The position numbers were made by a program, and so were the translations under genes. Shown in pieces: positions 48,961 to 57,830 of a DNA stretch of 64,000 bases (the stretch's first letter is position 1; each line of letters starts with the position of its first letter). A model generated the notes under the pieces. It was given only the letters and a program-made list of their open reading frames with translations, did not search any database and was not told the DNA's origin. Source of the DNA: Atopostipes sp964624875 (GTDB taxonomy: Bacteria; Bacillota; Bacilli; Lactobacillales; Carnobacteriaceae_A). Location: NCBI GenBank assembly GCA_964624875.1, contig CAZUZA010000002.1, positions 1 through 64,000 of the forward strand. The letters run 5' to 3'.

Positions 48961-49467
48961 ATGGAAAAAGCCCTTTTTGCAGGAGGTTGTTTTTGGTGCA
49001 TGGTTGAGCCGTTTGATACGTTACCTGGTATTGAATCAGTTGTATCCGGTTATGCTGGGGGACATGTTGAAAATCCAACATATGAACAAGTTAAAAGTCA
49101 AACGAGTGGTCATACAGAAGTCGTAGAAATTACTTTTGACCCTGAAGTGATTGGTTTTGAACAACTTGTAAACATCTATTGGCAAGTAACGGACCCAACA
49201 GATGCTAGTGGTCAATTTATGGATAGAGGCGATAGTTATCGACCAGTTATCTTTTACCATTCAAATGAGCAAATGGCTATTGCTAGTCAATCAAAACAAA
49301 GGTTGGCAGATAGTGGGATATACAAAGAACCAATTGTTGTTACAATTGAAGAGGCACCGAAATTTTATCCTGCTGAAGATGAACATCAAGACTTTTATAA
49401 GAAAGATAAAGTAAGGTATCAGCAAGAGAAAGATGAGCGCGCACAATGGGTTGCTCAAAATAAATAA
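48961..49467 (+). CDS. msrA: Peptide methionine-S-sulfoxide reductase MsrA
   Basis: Repairs S-methionine sulfoxide in proteins. The catalytic motif GGCFWCM with Cys10 and Cys13 is at the N-terminus, followed by GYAGG and GHTEVVEITFDPE. An open frame starts at 48880, inside ypmS, but the ATG at 48961 with AAAGGAG upstream gives the normal 168 residues. No MsrB is fused or adjacent. yozE follows after 15 bases. Confidence 0.96.
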   Translation: MEKALFAGGCFWCMVEPFDTLPGIESVVSGYAGGHVENPTYEQVKSQTSGHTEVVEITFDPEVIGFEQLVNIYWQVTDPTDASGQFMDRGDSYRPVIFYHSNEQMAIASQSKQRLADSGIYKEPIVVTIEEAPKFYPAEDEHQDFYKKDKVRYQQEKDERAQWVAQNK

Positions 49468-49482
49468 AGTAGGTGTTTCGGA

Positions 49483-49698
49483 TTGAAAATGAGTTTTTAT
49501 CAGTACTTAATGACTGAAAGAGATCCATATAAACAAGATGATACTACAAAATTTGCTAATGCGGCTTTTTCGGATAGTCAATTTCCAAAGCAATCCAAAG
49601 ATTATGATGAAATAAGTCGTCATTTAGAGTTAAATACAGACTATTTACCGTCGTTAACCATTTTTGATGACGCATGGCAAAGTTATAGAAACGAATAA
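49483..49698 (+). CDS. yozE: YozE, UPF0346 family protein
   Basis: A 71-residue all-helical SAM-like fold protein of unknown role (B. subtilis YozE). The family pattern SFYQYLMTERDPYKQDDTTKFANAAFSD is clear, with DYDEISRHLE and DDAWQSY near the end. The TTG at 49483 is seven bases after AGGTG; the ATG at 49489 is possible but further away. In B. subtilis the gene also lies near msrA. Confidence 0.92.
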   Translation: MKMSFYQYLMTERDPYKQDDTTKFANAAFSDSQFPKQSKDYDEISRHLELNTDYLPSLTIFDDAWQSYRNE

Positions 49699-49737
49699 TC
49701 TTATTTTAAAATATAAATTTAAAAGGAGTAAGATATT

Positions 49738-50448
49738 ATGAGTACACATATCGATGCAAAACAAGGGGAAATCGCAAAAATCGTATTATTACCAGGAGAC
49801 CCATTACGTGCAAAATATATCGCAGACACATTTTTAGAGGATGTTAAGCAATATAATACCGTTCGTAATGCTTTTGGTTACACAGGAACGTATAAAGGTG
49901 TTCCAATTTCAGTTCAAGGAACTGGAATGGGTGTACCATCAATCAGTATTTATGTCGAAGAGTTAATCAATGAATATGGTTGTGAAGTTTTAATGCGTGT
50001 AGGTTCAGCAGGAGCTCTACAAAAAGACGTTAAAGTTCGTGACGTTGTTCTTGCACAAGCTGCAACTACAGATTCAGCGATTAACCGTCAAGCGTTTAAC
50101 AACCAAGTTGATTTTGCTCCAATTGCTGATTTCGGCTTATTAAAAACAGCTTATGAAAAAGGTGTCGAGCAAGATTACAACGTTATTGTTGGTAACGTCT
50201 TTACATCAGATCGTTTCTATAACGAAGAATTAGATAAACAAAAACTAGCAGATCACGGTGTACTTGCTGTTGAAATGGAAGCAGCAGCACTTTATACTAT
50301 TGCTGCCAAAAAAGGCAAGAAAGCCTTAGCGATTTTAACAATCAGTGATCATATTTTAACAGGTGAAGAAACAACTGCGGAAGAACGTGAACGCACATTT
50401 GACGATATGATGATTATGGCGTTGGAAACAGCATTAGAACATCAATAA
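49738..50448 (+). CDS. deoD: Purine nucleoside phosphorylase, DeoD type
   Basis: Phosphorolyses purine (deoxy)nucleosides to base and (deoxy)ribose-1-phosphate. Conserved parts are VLLPGDPLRAKYIA (phosphate site), RVGSAGAL, VEMEAAALY (nucleoside site) and TISDHILTGEE with the catalytic aspartate. At 236 residues it is the standard hexameric low-molecular type. AAAAGGAG precedes the ATG. No other deo genes are nearby. Confidence 0.97.
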   Translation: MSTHIDAKQGEIAKIVLLPGDPLRAKYIADTFLEDVKQYNTVRNAFGYTGTYKGVPISVQGTGMGVPSISIYVEELINEYGCEVLMRVGSAGALQKDVKVRDVVLAQAATTDSAINRQAFNNQVDFAPIADFGLLKTAYEKGVEQDYNVIVGNVFTSDRFYNEELDKQKLADHGVLAVEMEAAALYTIAAKKGKKALAILTISDHILTGEETTAEERERTFDDMMIMALETALEHQ

Positions 50449-50485
50449 TTCAGATAACTCGTAGAAGGAAAAGGGGACATTGCGT

Positions 50486-51973
50486 ATGAAGCAAAACAAC
50501 AATTATGAGAATCAAACCACTTCTAAAAAGAATGGTCTTTTATTCATAATTATAGGGTTAATAATTGGTATAGTTGGCACGTTATCTGTAGGGTATTTTC
50601 TAGAAGAGGATTTGGCTGATGAAGAAGTCATCGATCCGATTGAAGAAACTACAGACGAGGAGACAGATACGCAAAATTCCTTTGATGATTTAAACCAACT
50701 AGCTGTTATCGACAGGCTTTATGTTATCTTAATGAGCCAATATTTCGAAGAGCTTGATTCTGATGTTTTAATTGAAGGGGCGTTAGAGGGAATGGCTCAA
50801 GCAGTCGGCGATCCTTACACAGAATATTTAGACGAAGTCGAATCAAGTAGTTTTGAAGAAGATATCTCGGGTTCGTTCCAAGGTATTGGTGCAGAAGTTA
50901 TGAAAGATGGGGAGTATGTCAGAATCATTTCACCTATCGCAAATTCTCCTGCTGAATCAGCTGGCTTACAACCGAATGATTTAATTGTCGAAGTTGATGG
51001 TGAATCTGTTGCAGATTTAACCATTAATGAAGCAGTTACACTAATACGTGGTCCAGAAGGTTCGGACGTGGAATTACTCATGTTGCGTGGTGAAGACCAG
51101 TTTAACATTACGCTTACACGTGCTGAAATTCCAGTTGAGACAGTCTTTTATGAAGTAGATGAAACAGACACTACAATTGGTTACGTGAGCATCGTGAATT
51201 TCAATACGCCAACTTATGAAGAAACAGTCACTGCTATTAAAGACTTGCAAGATCAAGGTGTGACGAAAATAGTCTTTGATGTTCGAGGAAATCCAGGTGG
51301 TTTACTAACATCTGCCTTACAAATATCAAATATATTCGTTCCAAATGGTGAACCATTAATGATGACAGAATACCGTCAAGATAATGAACCTACAGTCTAT
51401 CCTGCATCGGATGAATATGGTGCGTTTAAGTATGATGGTGAAGCTGTTTTATTAGTTAACGAAGGAAGTGCGAGTGCCTCTGAAATTTTAGCTGGTGCTA
51501 TGCGTTCAGTCGGTATCCCGATTTATGGTAATACGACATTTGGTAAAGGGACCGTTCAAAGTTTAGTCGCTCTAAGAGCTGAAGATGAATTGAAGTTTAC
51601 GAGTGGTAAATGGTTAACAGCTGAAGGGGACTGGATCAATGAAGAGGGTATTCAACCGGATACCGTTGTTGATTTACCAGAATACGCGAAACTTTTTGTG
51701 ATCAATACAAGCTCAACGTTTGAACCAGGGCAAGCTTCTGCCGAAGTTAGTAATTTAAAGAGTGTATTAGACGCTTTAGGATATAGTGTATCCGATTCAG
51801 ACGTCTTTGATGACACTGTTGTTTCAGCCATTCAAGCATTCCAAGTGGATGAAGATTTAGTTGTAAATGGTGAAGTGGATGCCGATACTGCTCGTGCATT
51901 AACCGATTCATTAAGAACTCAAATTGAAGAAAATGATACACAATTAGAGGCAGCTATAGAATCACTAAAATAA
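50486..51973 (+). CDS. S41 family carboxy-terminal processing protease (CtpA-like)
   Basis: A membrane-anchored serine protease facing outward. An N-terminal helix (about 15-37), an acidic linker, a PDZ domain (IGAEVMKDGEYVRIISPIAN to VELLMLRGE) and the S41 core follow in order. The core has the catalytic serine in NEGSASASEIL and lysine in FGKGTVQSL. A C-terminal peptidoglycan-binding domain (about 415-485, SAIQAFQVDEDLVVNGEVD) suggests it works at the cell wall. The ATG at 50486 is nine bases after GGGG; a TTG six bases earlier is too close. Confidence 0.92.
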   Translation: MKQNNNYENQTTSKKNGLLFIIIGLIIGIVGTLSVGYFLEEDLADEEVIDPIEETTDEETDTQNSFDDLNQLAVIDRLYVILMSQYFEELDSDVLIEGALEGMAQAVGDPYTEYLDEVESSSFEEDISGSFQGIGAEVMKDGEYVRIISPIANSPAESAGLQPNDLIVEVDGESVADLTINEAVTLIRGPEGSDVELLMLRGEDQFNITLTRAEIPVETVFYEVDETDTTIGYVSIVNFNTPTYEETVTAIKDLQDQGVTKIVFDVRGNPGGLLTSALQISNIFVPNGEPLMMTEYRQDNEPTVYPASDEYGAFKYDGEAVLLVNEGSASASEILAGAMRSVGIPIYGNTTFGKGTVQSLVALRAEDELKFTSGKWLTAEGDWINEEGIQPDTVVDLPEYAKLFVINTSSTFEPGQASAEVSNLKSVLDALGYSVSDSDVFDDTVVSAIQAFQVDEDLVVNGEVDADTARALTDSLRTQIEENDTQLEAAIESLK

Positions 51974-51982
51974 TAAACAACG

Positions 51983-52019
51983 AACAGTCTTCTTACTATT
52001 TTAAGAGGACTGTTTTTTT
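51983..52019 (+). terminator. Terminator of the S41 protease gene
   Basis: A 12-bp stem (51983-51994 with 52003-52014, one G-U pair) running into T7. Confidence 0.88.
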
Positions 52020-52068
52020 CCATATCTTCAACATATCATTTCACAATAATGTTTTTTACCGAAAAATA

Positions 52069-52077
52069 TGTTATGAT
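52069..52077 (+). promoter_or_regulatory. Extended -10 promoter of lepB
   Basis: TGTTATGAT at 52069-52077, 50 bases before lepB; no clear -35. Confidence 0.5.
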
Positions 52078-52126
52078 ATAGAGTATAAATAAACAACTTT
52101 AGATATAGTTAATTGGAGACGGTAAA

Positions 52127-52744
52127 ATGAACGATTATCAATCAAATTTTCCTCCACGTAGTAAACGTAATGAAGCGACAAAAAAGAATTCATTTTGGCA
52201 GGAATTAATATCAACAATTAAATATGTTTTTGTTATTTCTTTGATTTTTGCAGTCGTACATCGTTTCTTTTTCGCGCCGGTTATGGTAGATGGAGACTCA
52301 ATGGAACCAACGCTTGCAAATGGGGATTATTTATTATTAAATAAATTTTCAGACATTGAAAGATTTGATATTATAGTATTTCCACCACCTCATAACGAGG
52401 AAACTCAGTATGTTAAACGAGTTATTGGCATGCCTGGAGATTCAATCGAATATTATGCAGATGTTCTATTTGTTAATGGTGAAATTGTGGAAGAAACCTT
52501 TTTAGAAAGCAAGGATTCTGAAGCACAACTTTTTTATAGCTCTGGCAATTTTTCATTATCTACTTTATTTGATATTGGAGTTGTTTCAGAAGAGACTGTT
52601 CCTGAAGGTCATTACTTTGTATTAGGTGATAATCGATTTAATTCAAGAGATAGTCGATCATTTGGTTATATAGACGAAGAAACCGTCTTAGGTAAAGTTA
52701 GTTTAAGATATTGGCCATTTGAAACATTTGGCACAGTTGAGTAA
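52127..52744 (+). CDS. lepB: Signal peptidase I
   Basis: Cleaves signal peptides from secreted proteins at the outer face of the membrane. One membrane helix (about 31-48) is followed by the catalytic Ser58 in GDSMEPTL and Lys97 in YVKRVIGMPGD, and the late box VLGDNRFNSRDSRSFG. The 205 residues fit the Gram-positive type. It has its own promoter and terminator. Confidence 0.96.
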   Translation: MNDYQSNFPPRSKRNEATKKNSFWQELISTIKYVFVISLIFAVVHRFFFAPVMVDGDSMEPTLANGDYLLLNKFSDIERFDIIVFPPPHNEETQYVKRVIGMPGDSIEYYADVLFVNGEIVEETFLESKDSEAQLFYSSGNFSLSTLFDIGVVSEETVPEGHYFVLGDNRFNSRDSRSFGYIDEETVLGKVSLRYWPFETFGTVE

Positions 52745-52768
52745 CATGAATTTAATAAGACAAATTAA

Positions 52769-52804
52769 TACCGTGTTGGCTCTGTGCTAACACGGTAATT
52801 TTAT
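52769..52804 (+). terminator. Terminator of lepB
   Basis: A 12-bp stem (52769-52780 with 52786-52797, one G-U pair) followed by a short T run. Confidence 0.8.
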
Positions 52805-52823
52805 GATTAGGAGTTGAACGAAT

Positions 52824-53699
52824 ATGGCAAATATTCAATGGTATCCCGGACATATGGCAAAGGCAAAGCGTCAACTAAAAGAAAAATTACATCTGGTAGA
52901 TGTTGTTTTTGAACTCGTAGATGCGCGCATTCCTGATGCATCTAGAAACCCAACAGTTAAAGAGATTATTGGTAATAAACCTCTTGTATTGATATTAATG
53001 AAACCCGATTTAGCTGATCCAAATATTACAAATCAATGGATTAATTATTATAAGAATTATCACAATGTCGAAGTTGTTTCTTTCAATGGAAAATTCGCAC
53101 AAGGAATCAATAAAATTGTTGATGCGGCAAGAAATGTTTTAAAAGAAGATTTTACAAAACGTAAAGAAAAAGGAATGAAAGAACGAGCAATCCGTGGGGT
53201 AACAGTAGGTATTCCGAACGTCGGAAAGTCGACTTTAATAAACCGTTTTGCAGGTAAGAATGTCACTCAAACCGGTGACCGTCCAGGTGTTACAAAAGCA
53301 CAACAGTGGATTAGATACAAAAATGAATTAGAATTATTAGATATGCCAGGTATATTATGGCCGAAGTTTGAAGACCAAGAAGTAGGTAAAAAACTAGCAT
53401 TAACAGGGGCGATTAAAGATACTATCTATTATGTAGATGACATTTCGATTTATGGGATTGAGTTTTTAATTGAACACTATCCAGGGGCACTTGCTAAACG
53501 CTATAACTTCGATGAGAAATTAGAACAAGAATTAACCTCTCCTGACATACTGCTCCTTATTACGGAGAAACGTGGCTACTTTGATGACTATGAACGTGGC
53601 GCAAAGATGTTATTAAATGAGTTAAGAGATGGAAAACTAGGCCGATTATCATTTGAGACACCGAAGGATTTGAAAACTGATGAAGAAACTGACGATTAA
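52824..53699 (+). CDS. rbgA: Ribosome biogenesis GTPase RbgA (YlqF) with altered G4 motif
   Basis: RbgA drives a late step of 50S assembly. It is a circularly permuted GTPase: G4 comes first, then G1 GIPNVGKST and G3 DMPG, followed by a C-terminal RNA-binding domain. The N-terminus MANIQWYPGHMAKAKRQLKE is diagnostic. At the G4 position, where homologues have NKAD or similar, this protein reads MKPD (residues 59-62), with Met in place of the guanine-binding Asn. AGGAG precedes the ATG. The gene overlaps rnhB by 20 bases, as the pair does in many Firmicutes. Confidence 0.95.
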   Translation: MANIQWYPGHMAKAKRQLKEKLHLVDVVFELVDARIPDASRNPTVKEIIGNKPLVLILMKPDLADPNITNQWINYYKNYHNVEVVSFNGKFAQGINKIVDAARNVLKEDFTKRKEKGMKERAIRGVTVGIPNVGKSTLINRFAGKNVTQTGDRPGVTKAQQWIRYKNELELLDMPGILWPKFEDQEVGKKLALTGAIKDTIYYVDDISIYGIEFLIEHYPGALAKRYNFDEKLEQELTSPDILLLITEKRGYFDDYERGAKMLLNELRDGKLGRLSFETPKDLKTDEETDD

Positions 53700-54450
53700 A
53701 GAGATAAAAGACGAGTTAAAAAAGATTCAACATGTGGATGATCCATTTATTCAAATGTGTATCGCTGATGAACGAAAAGGCGTCCAAACTGCTTTAGGTC
53801 AATGGCAAAAAGCAATCGATAAAGAAAAAGCACTATTGGACTATTTTTATGAAAAGAATCAATTTGAAAACGAAGCAAAACAAATGGGGTATCAATTTAT
53901 AGCAGGGATCGATGAAGTAGGACGAGGACCTTTAGCTGGACCTGTTGTTGCTGCAGCAGTCATACTAGATCTTGATGTTCCAATTTTAGGTTTAAATGAC
54001 TCTAAGAAGATTCCTTTAGCTAAAAGAAATGAGCTCTTTAAGGAAATCTCTGAAAAAGCATTAGGCATTGGTATTGGGATTGTTACACCAGAAGAAATTG
54101 ATGATACAAACATTTTACGTGCGACGAAAAAAGCGATGATTGAAGCGTACCAAAACTTGCCAATCATTGCGGATTACCTCTTGATTGATGCTGTTAAGCT
54201 GGATGTTGATATTTCACAAAAATCAATCATTAAAGGTGATTTACACAGTAGTAGCATTATGGCTGCTAGTATTATCGCTAAAGTCACAAGAGACCAGTTA
54301 ATGGTGGAATACGATGCACAATATCCAGGTTATGGTTTTTCAAGCAATGCTGGGTACGGGACAAAAGAGCACTTAGAAGGCTTGAAAAAGTACGGTGCAA
54401 CACCTGTTCATCGTAAATCATTTGCGCCTGTTTCAAATTATTTAAAATAA
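53680..54450 (+). CDS. rnhB: Ribonuclease HII
   Basis: Removes single ribonucleotides and RNA primers from DNA. The catalytic core begins with IAGIDEVGRGPLAGPVVAAAV (Asp-Glu pair), and further acids lie in LLIDAVKL and the KGD-containing segment. An N-terminal helical extension of about 70 residues is typical of the Bacillus enzyme (256 aa here). The ATG at 53680 lies inside rbgA, ten bases after AAGGA, so translation is coupled. Confidence 0.96.
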   Translation: MKKLTIKEIKDELKKIQHVDDPFIQMCIADERKGVQTALGQWQKAIDKEKALLDYFYEKNQFENEAKQMGYQFIAGIDEVGRGPLAGPVVAAAVILDLDVPILGLNDSKKIPLAKRNELFKEISEKALGIGIGIVTPEEIDDTNILRATKKAMIEAYQNLPIIADYLLIDAVKLDVDISQKSIIKGDLHSSSIMAASIIAKVTRDQLMVEYDAQYPGYGFSSNAGYGTKEHLEGLKKYGATPVHRKSFAPVSNYLK

Positions 54451-54529
54451 TTTCGCGAAATTCATACTCTTTTTGCAGATATATATATAGTGAGTAAATT
54501 AGAACTATAGAAAAGGTGTGTGATTCGAA

Positions 54530-55432
54530 ATGGATTTAACGAAATTTGAACAATTTTTATTCAGCATTGGCATTTACCCTAAGTTAAATGCAATAGATAA
54601 AACGACTCTGTTGTTTGAGTATTTAGAAGAAAAATATCCAAACCATGAAGAGTTCCAATCGCTATTATTTAATCGGAAACTTAAGAGGCTTTCTGTAGAA
54701 AAGAAGGCTTCTTTTGCGTTGTTCTATGAACAATTAAATATGCGCGAGGAATTGGCTCGATATAAAGAACTCGGTGTAAAATGGACGCATCTCTTTGCGC
54801 CAGATTATCCAGCTGAACTACAAGAAATTTATGCGCCTCCAGTTGTTTTATTTTACAAAGGAGAAATTAGTGTATTAAAAAACAAAACATGGTTAGGCAT
54901 TGTTGGTTCAAGAGAACACTCTTCTTATGGGGTGGATGTTATCCAAAAAATTGTACCTAAGTTATTAATTGATTCTAAAAATGAAATAGGTATAGTGAGT
55001 GGCTTAGCCAAGGGGATTGATACGGAGGCCCATATGACGACGATTAAAAATGCCGGGAATACGGTTGGTGTCATCGGGACAGGTTTAGATCAATATTACC
55101 CAACTAAAAATCGGATGTTACAGCAACTGATGAGTGAAAAACAACTCGTTATTAGTGAATATCCTCTTGGTACGAAACCTTTAAGTTATCATTTTCCAGA
55201 AAGGAATCGTATAATAGCAGGACTAAGCCGTGGCGTCCTTGTGATTGAAGCTCAGAAAAGAAGTGGTAGTTTAATTACCGCATACAATGCAATTGACGAA
55301 GGACGCGATGTTTTTGCGGTTCCAGGCTCCATCTTTGAAGAGAATCGAGCCGGCAATCATCGCTTAATTCAACTAGGTGCTATCCTCACAGAAAGTAGTG
55401 ACGATATTTTAAATGAATGGCTCTTTATATAG
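54530..55432 (+). CDS. dprA: DNA processing protein DprA
   Basis: DprA binds incoming single-stranded DNA and loads RecA during natural transformation. The Rossmann-like core has GIVGSREHSSYG, VSGLAKGIDTEAH, VIGTGLDQYYPTKN, FPERNRIIAGLSRGVLVIEA and SGSLITA. At 300 residues it has the usual Firmicutes size with a short N-terminal SAM-like domain. Its place between rnhB and topA is conserved, and the gene alone does not show that the strain is competent. Confidence 0.95.
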   Translation: MDLTKFEQFLFSIGIYPKLNAIDKTTLLFEYLEEKYPNHEEFQSLLFNRKLKRLSVEKKASFALFYEQLNMREELARYKELGVKWTHLFAPDYPAELQEIYAPPVVLFYKGEISVLKNKTWLGIVGSREHSSYGVDVIQKIVPKLLIDSKNEIGIVSGLAKGIDTEAHMTTIKNAGNTVGVIGTGLDQYYPTKNRMLQQLMSEKQLVISEYPLGTKPLSYHFPERNRIIAGLSRGVLVIEAQKRSGSLITAYNAIDEGRDVFAVPGSIFEENRAGNHRLIQLGAILTESSDDILNEWLFI

Positions 55433-55472
55433 TAGATACTCGTTCATTTTGAAAATTAATTTTACAAAAAAG

Positions 55473-55502
55473 TTGACAAGTCCATTTAGATTGTCCTATG
55501 AT
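55473..55502 (+). promoter_or_regulatory. Promoter of topA
   Basis: A consensus TTGACA (55473-55478) and TATGAT (55497-55502) with an 18-base spacer. About 85 bases of leader follow. Confidence 0.7.
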
Positions 55503-55591
55503 ATGTAACGATTTACAAATCGATAAAATTGTTTATAACACAATGAATTGAATTGATAAGAATATCCGTTTTTTAAGAAAGGAGTTTTAGC

Positions 55592-57658
55592 TTGGCTTAT
55601 AAATATTTAGTAATTGTAGAGTCTCCAGCCAAAGGTAAAACCATTGAAAAGTATCTAGGTAAAAATTATAAAGTTGTCGCTAGTCTAGGACACGTTCGTG
55701 ATTTACCTAAAAGCCGTATGGGCGTAGATTTTGATAATGATTATGAACCTGACTATATTACAATTCGAGGAAAAGGTCCTGTATTAAAGGATTTAAGAAA
55801 ATTTGCGAAAAAAGCAGAAAAAGTATATCTCGCAGCCGACCCGGATAGAGAAGGGGAAGCCATTGCTTGGCACATTGGGCATGCGCTTAAATTAGATGAG
55901 GACGCTGAAAATCGCGTTGTATTTAACGAGATTACAAAAGATGCTGTAAAAGATGCATTTAAAACACCTAGAGCAATTAATCACGACTTAGTTGATTCGC
56001 AACAAGCACGTCGAATTTTAGACCGTATTGTAGGATATAAAATTAGTCCTATTTTATGGAACAAAGTTAAAAGTGGCTTAAGTGCTGGTCGTGTTCAATC
56101 AGTTGCTTTGAAATTAATCATTGATCGTGAAAAAGCGATTCGAAGCTTCGTACCTGAAGAATATTGGTCTATTTTAGGTAAGTTTGAAAAAGACAAGAAA
56201 AAATTTGAAGCTTCATTTTATGGGATCGATTCAAAAAAAGCAGACTTACCGAATCAAGAATCCGTATCGAATGTTTTAAGCAAGGTCAATAAAGAAGATC
56301 CTTGGAATGTTCTGAAAGTGACGCGTAGTAAGAGAAATCGTAACCCTAAAAAACCATTTACAACAAGTACGATACAACAGGAAGCTGCAAACCGTCTAAA
56401 CTTCAGAACAAACAAAACGATGAGTGTTGCTCAACAGCTTTATGAAGGTGTAGCATTACAAAGAAACCAGTCAACTGGTTTAATTACGTATATGCGTACA
56501 GATTCAACACGTATCTCAAACACTGCACGTAATGAAGCAATAGACTTTATTGATTCTGAGTATGGTGAAGAATACGTTGGTGTTGCTAAAGCTTCAAAAA
56601 ATAGTGCTGGTGCACAAGATGCCCATGAGGCGATCCGTCCAACAAGTGTGACGCGTACACCAGAATCGGTTAAAAAATATTTAAGTAAAGATCAATTTAG
56701 ACTGTATCAGTTAATTTGGAGTCGTTTTGTAGCGAGCCAAATGAAACCAGCTGTGTATAGTACAATGCGTGTGGACTTAGAGCAAAACGGTGTTATTTTC
56801 CGTGCAAATGGTTCACAACTAATATTCCCTGGTTACCAAAAAGCTTATAAAGATAGTAAAGATGAAAAAGACAATATCTTACCTGACTTAAACGAAGGTG
56901 AAAACGTGAATTTAGTTGAACTTGATTCGAAACAACACTTCACACAACCACCTGCACGTTATAGTGAGGCAACAATGGTTAAAGCATTAGAAGAAAACGG
57001 TGTTGGACGTCCTTCAACATACGCACCTACTTTAAATACATTACGTAAACGCTACTATGTAACAATGAAAAGCCGTCGCTTCGAACCAACTGAACTTGGT
57101 GAAATCGTAAACGACCTTATTGTGGAATACTTCCCACAGATAGTAGATATTACATTTACGGCTGAGATGGAAGATCGTTTAGATGAAATCGAAGAAGGTA
57201 AGCAAGAGTGGGTTAAAGTTATTGATGATTTCTTCCAACCATTTAACAAGCGTGTAGAAATAGCTGAAGAAGAAATGGAAGAAGTAGAGATTAAAGATGA
57301 ACCTGCAGGCTTTGACTGTGAAAAATGTGGCTCAGAAATGGTTATTAAAATGGGGCGTTACGGAAAGTTCTATGCTTGTTCAAATTTCCCAGACTGTCGT
57401 AATACAAAAGCAATCTTGAAAAAGATTGGCGTAACTTGTCCTACATGTAAAAAAGGTGAAATTGTAGAACGTAAAACGAAGAAAAATCGTATATTCTATG
57501 GTTGTGAAAATTATCCAGAGTGTGAGTTTTCAGCATGGGATAAACCTGTTGGAAGAGACTGTCCAAAATGTAGTGAGTATTTAGTAGAAAATAGAACTCG
57601 TACTCAAGTACAAGTAAAATGTTCAAACTGTGATTACGCAGAAGAACCACAAAAATAA
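55592..57658 (+). CDS. topA: DNA topoisomerase I
   Basis: Relaxes negative supercoils by a transient 5'-phosphotyrosine. The Toprim domain has VIVESPAKGKTIEKYLG and AADPDREGE (Asp83, Asp85, Glu87). The active-site Tyr300 is in GLITYMRTDSTRIS. Three C-terminal zinc ribbons of the four-cysteine type follow (from about residue 573: CEKCGSEM..., CPTCKKGE..., CPKCSEY...CSNC). At 688 residues it is normal. The start is TTG after AAAGGAG. Confidence 0.98.
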   Translation: MAYKYLVIVESPAKGKTIEKYLGKNYKVVASLGHVRDLPKSRMGVDFDNDYEPDYITIRGKGPVLKDLRKFAKKAEKVYLAADPDREGEAIAWHIGHALKLDEDAENRVVFNEITKDAVKDAFKTPRAINHDLVDSQQARRILDRIVGYKISPILWNKVKSGLSAGRVQSVALKLIIDREKAIRSFVPEEYWSILGKFEKDKKKFEASFYGIDSKKADLPNQESVSNVLSKVNKEDPWNVLKVTRSKRNRNPKKPFTTSTIQQEAANRLNFRTNKTMSVAQQLYEGVALQRNQSTGLITYMRTDSTRISNTARNEAIDFIDSEYGEEYVGVAKASKNSAGAQDAHEAIRPTSVTRTPESVKKYLSKDQFRLYQLIWSRFVASQMKPAVYSTMRVDLEQNGVIFRANGSQLIFPGYQKAYKDSKDEKDNILPDLNEGENVNLVELDSKQHFTQPPARYSEATMVKALEENGVGRPSTYAPTLNTLRKRYYVTMKSRRFEPTELGEIVNDLIVEYFPQIVDITFTAEMEDRLDEIEEGKQEWVKVIDDFFQPFNKRVEIAEEEMEEVEIKDEPAGFDCEKCGSEMVIKMGRYGKFYACSNFPDCRNTKAILKKIGVTCPTCKKGEIVERKTKKNRIFYGCENYPECEFSAWDKPVGRDCPKCSEYLVENRTRTQVQVKCSNCDYAEEPQK

Positions 57659-57667
57659 TCTTTAATA

Positions 57668-57717
57668 ATAGCATTCATTTATTATGAGTTTGATAATAAA
57701 TTGAGTGCTATTTTTTA
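57668..57717 (+). terminator. Terminator of topA
   Basis: A long imperfect stem (AATAGCATTCATTTATTAT from 57668 with the complementary segment ending 57712) running into T6. Confidence 0.8.
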
Positions 57718-57759
57718 TCAAATAATTCAAATAGTTTTCACTTTATCCCTCTTAATGTA

Positions 57760-57768
57760 TGATATTAT
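57760..57768 (+). promoter_or_regulatory. Extended -10 promoter of xerC-hslVU
   Basis: TGATATTAT at 57760-57768; the -35 match is poor. Confidence 0.5.
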
Positions 57769-57777
57769 AAGTATCTA

Positions 57778-57794
57778 AGGTGGAATATCCACCT
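57778..57794 (+). promoter_or_regulatory. Hairpin at the 5' end of the xerC-hslVU transcript
   Basis: AGGTGGA-ATA-TCCACCT is a perfect 7-bp hairpin starting about ten bases after the -10, so it would be at the very 5' end of the mRNA. It may protect the RNA or act as an operator. Confidence 0.45.
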
Positions 57795-57830
57795 AAAGAT
57801 GGATTGCTTAAATGATTGGGAGGAACTAAA

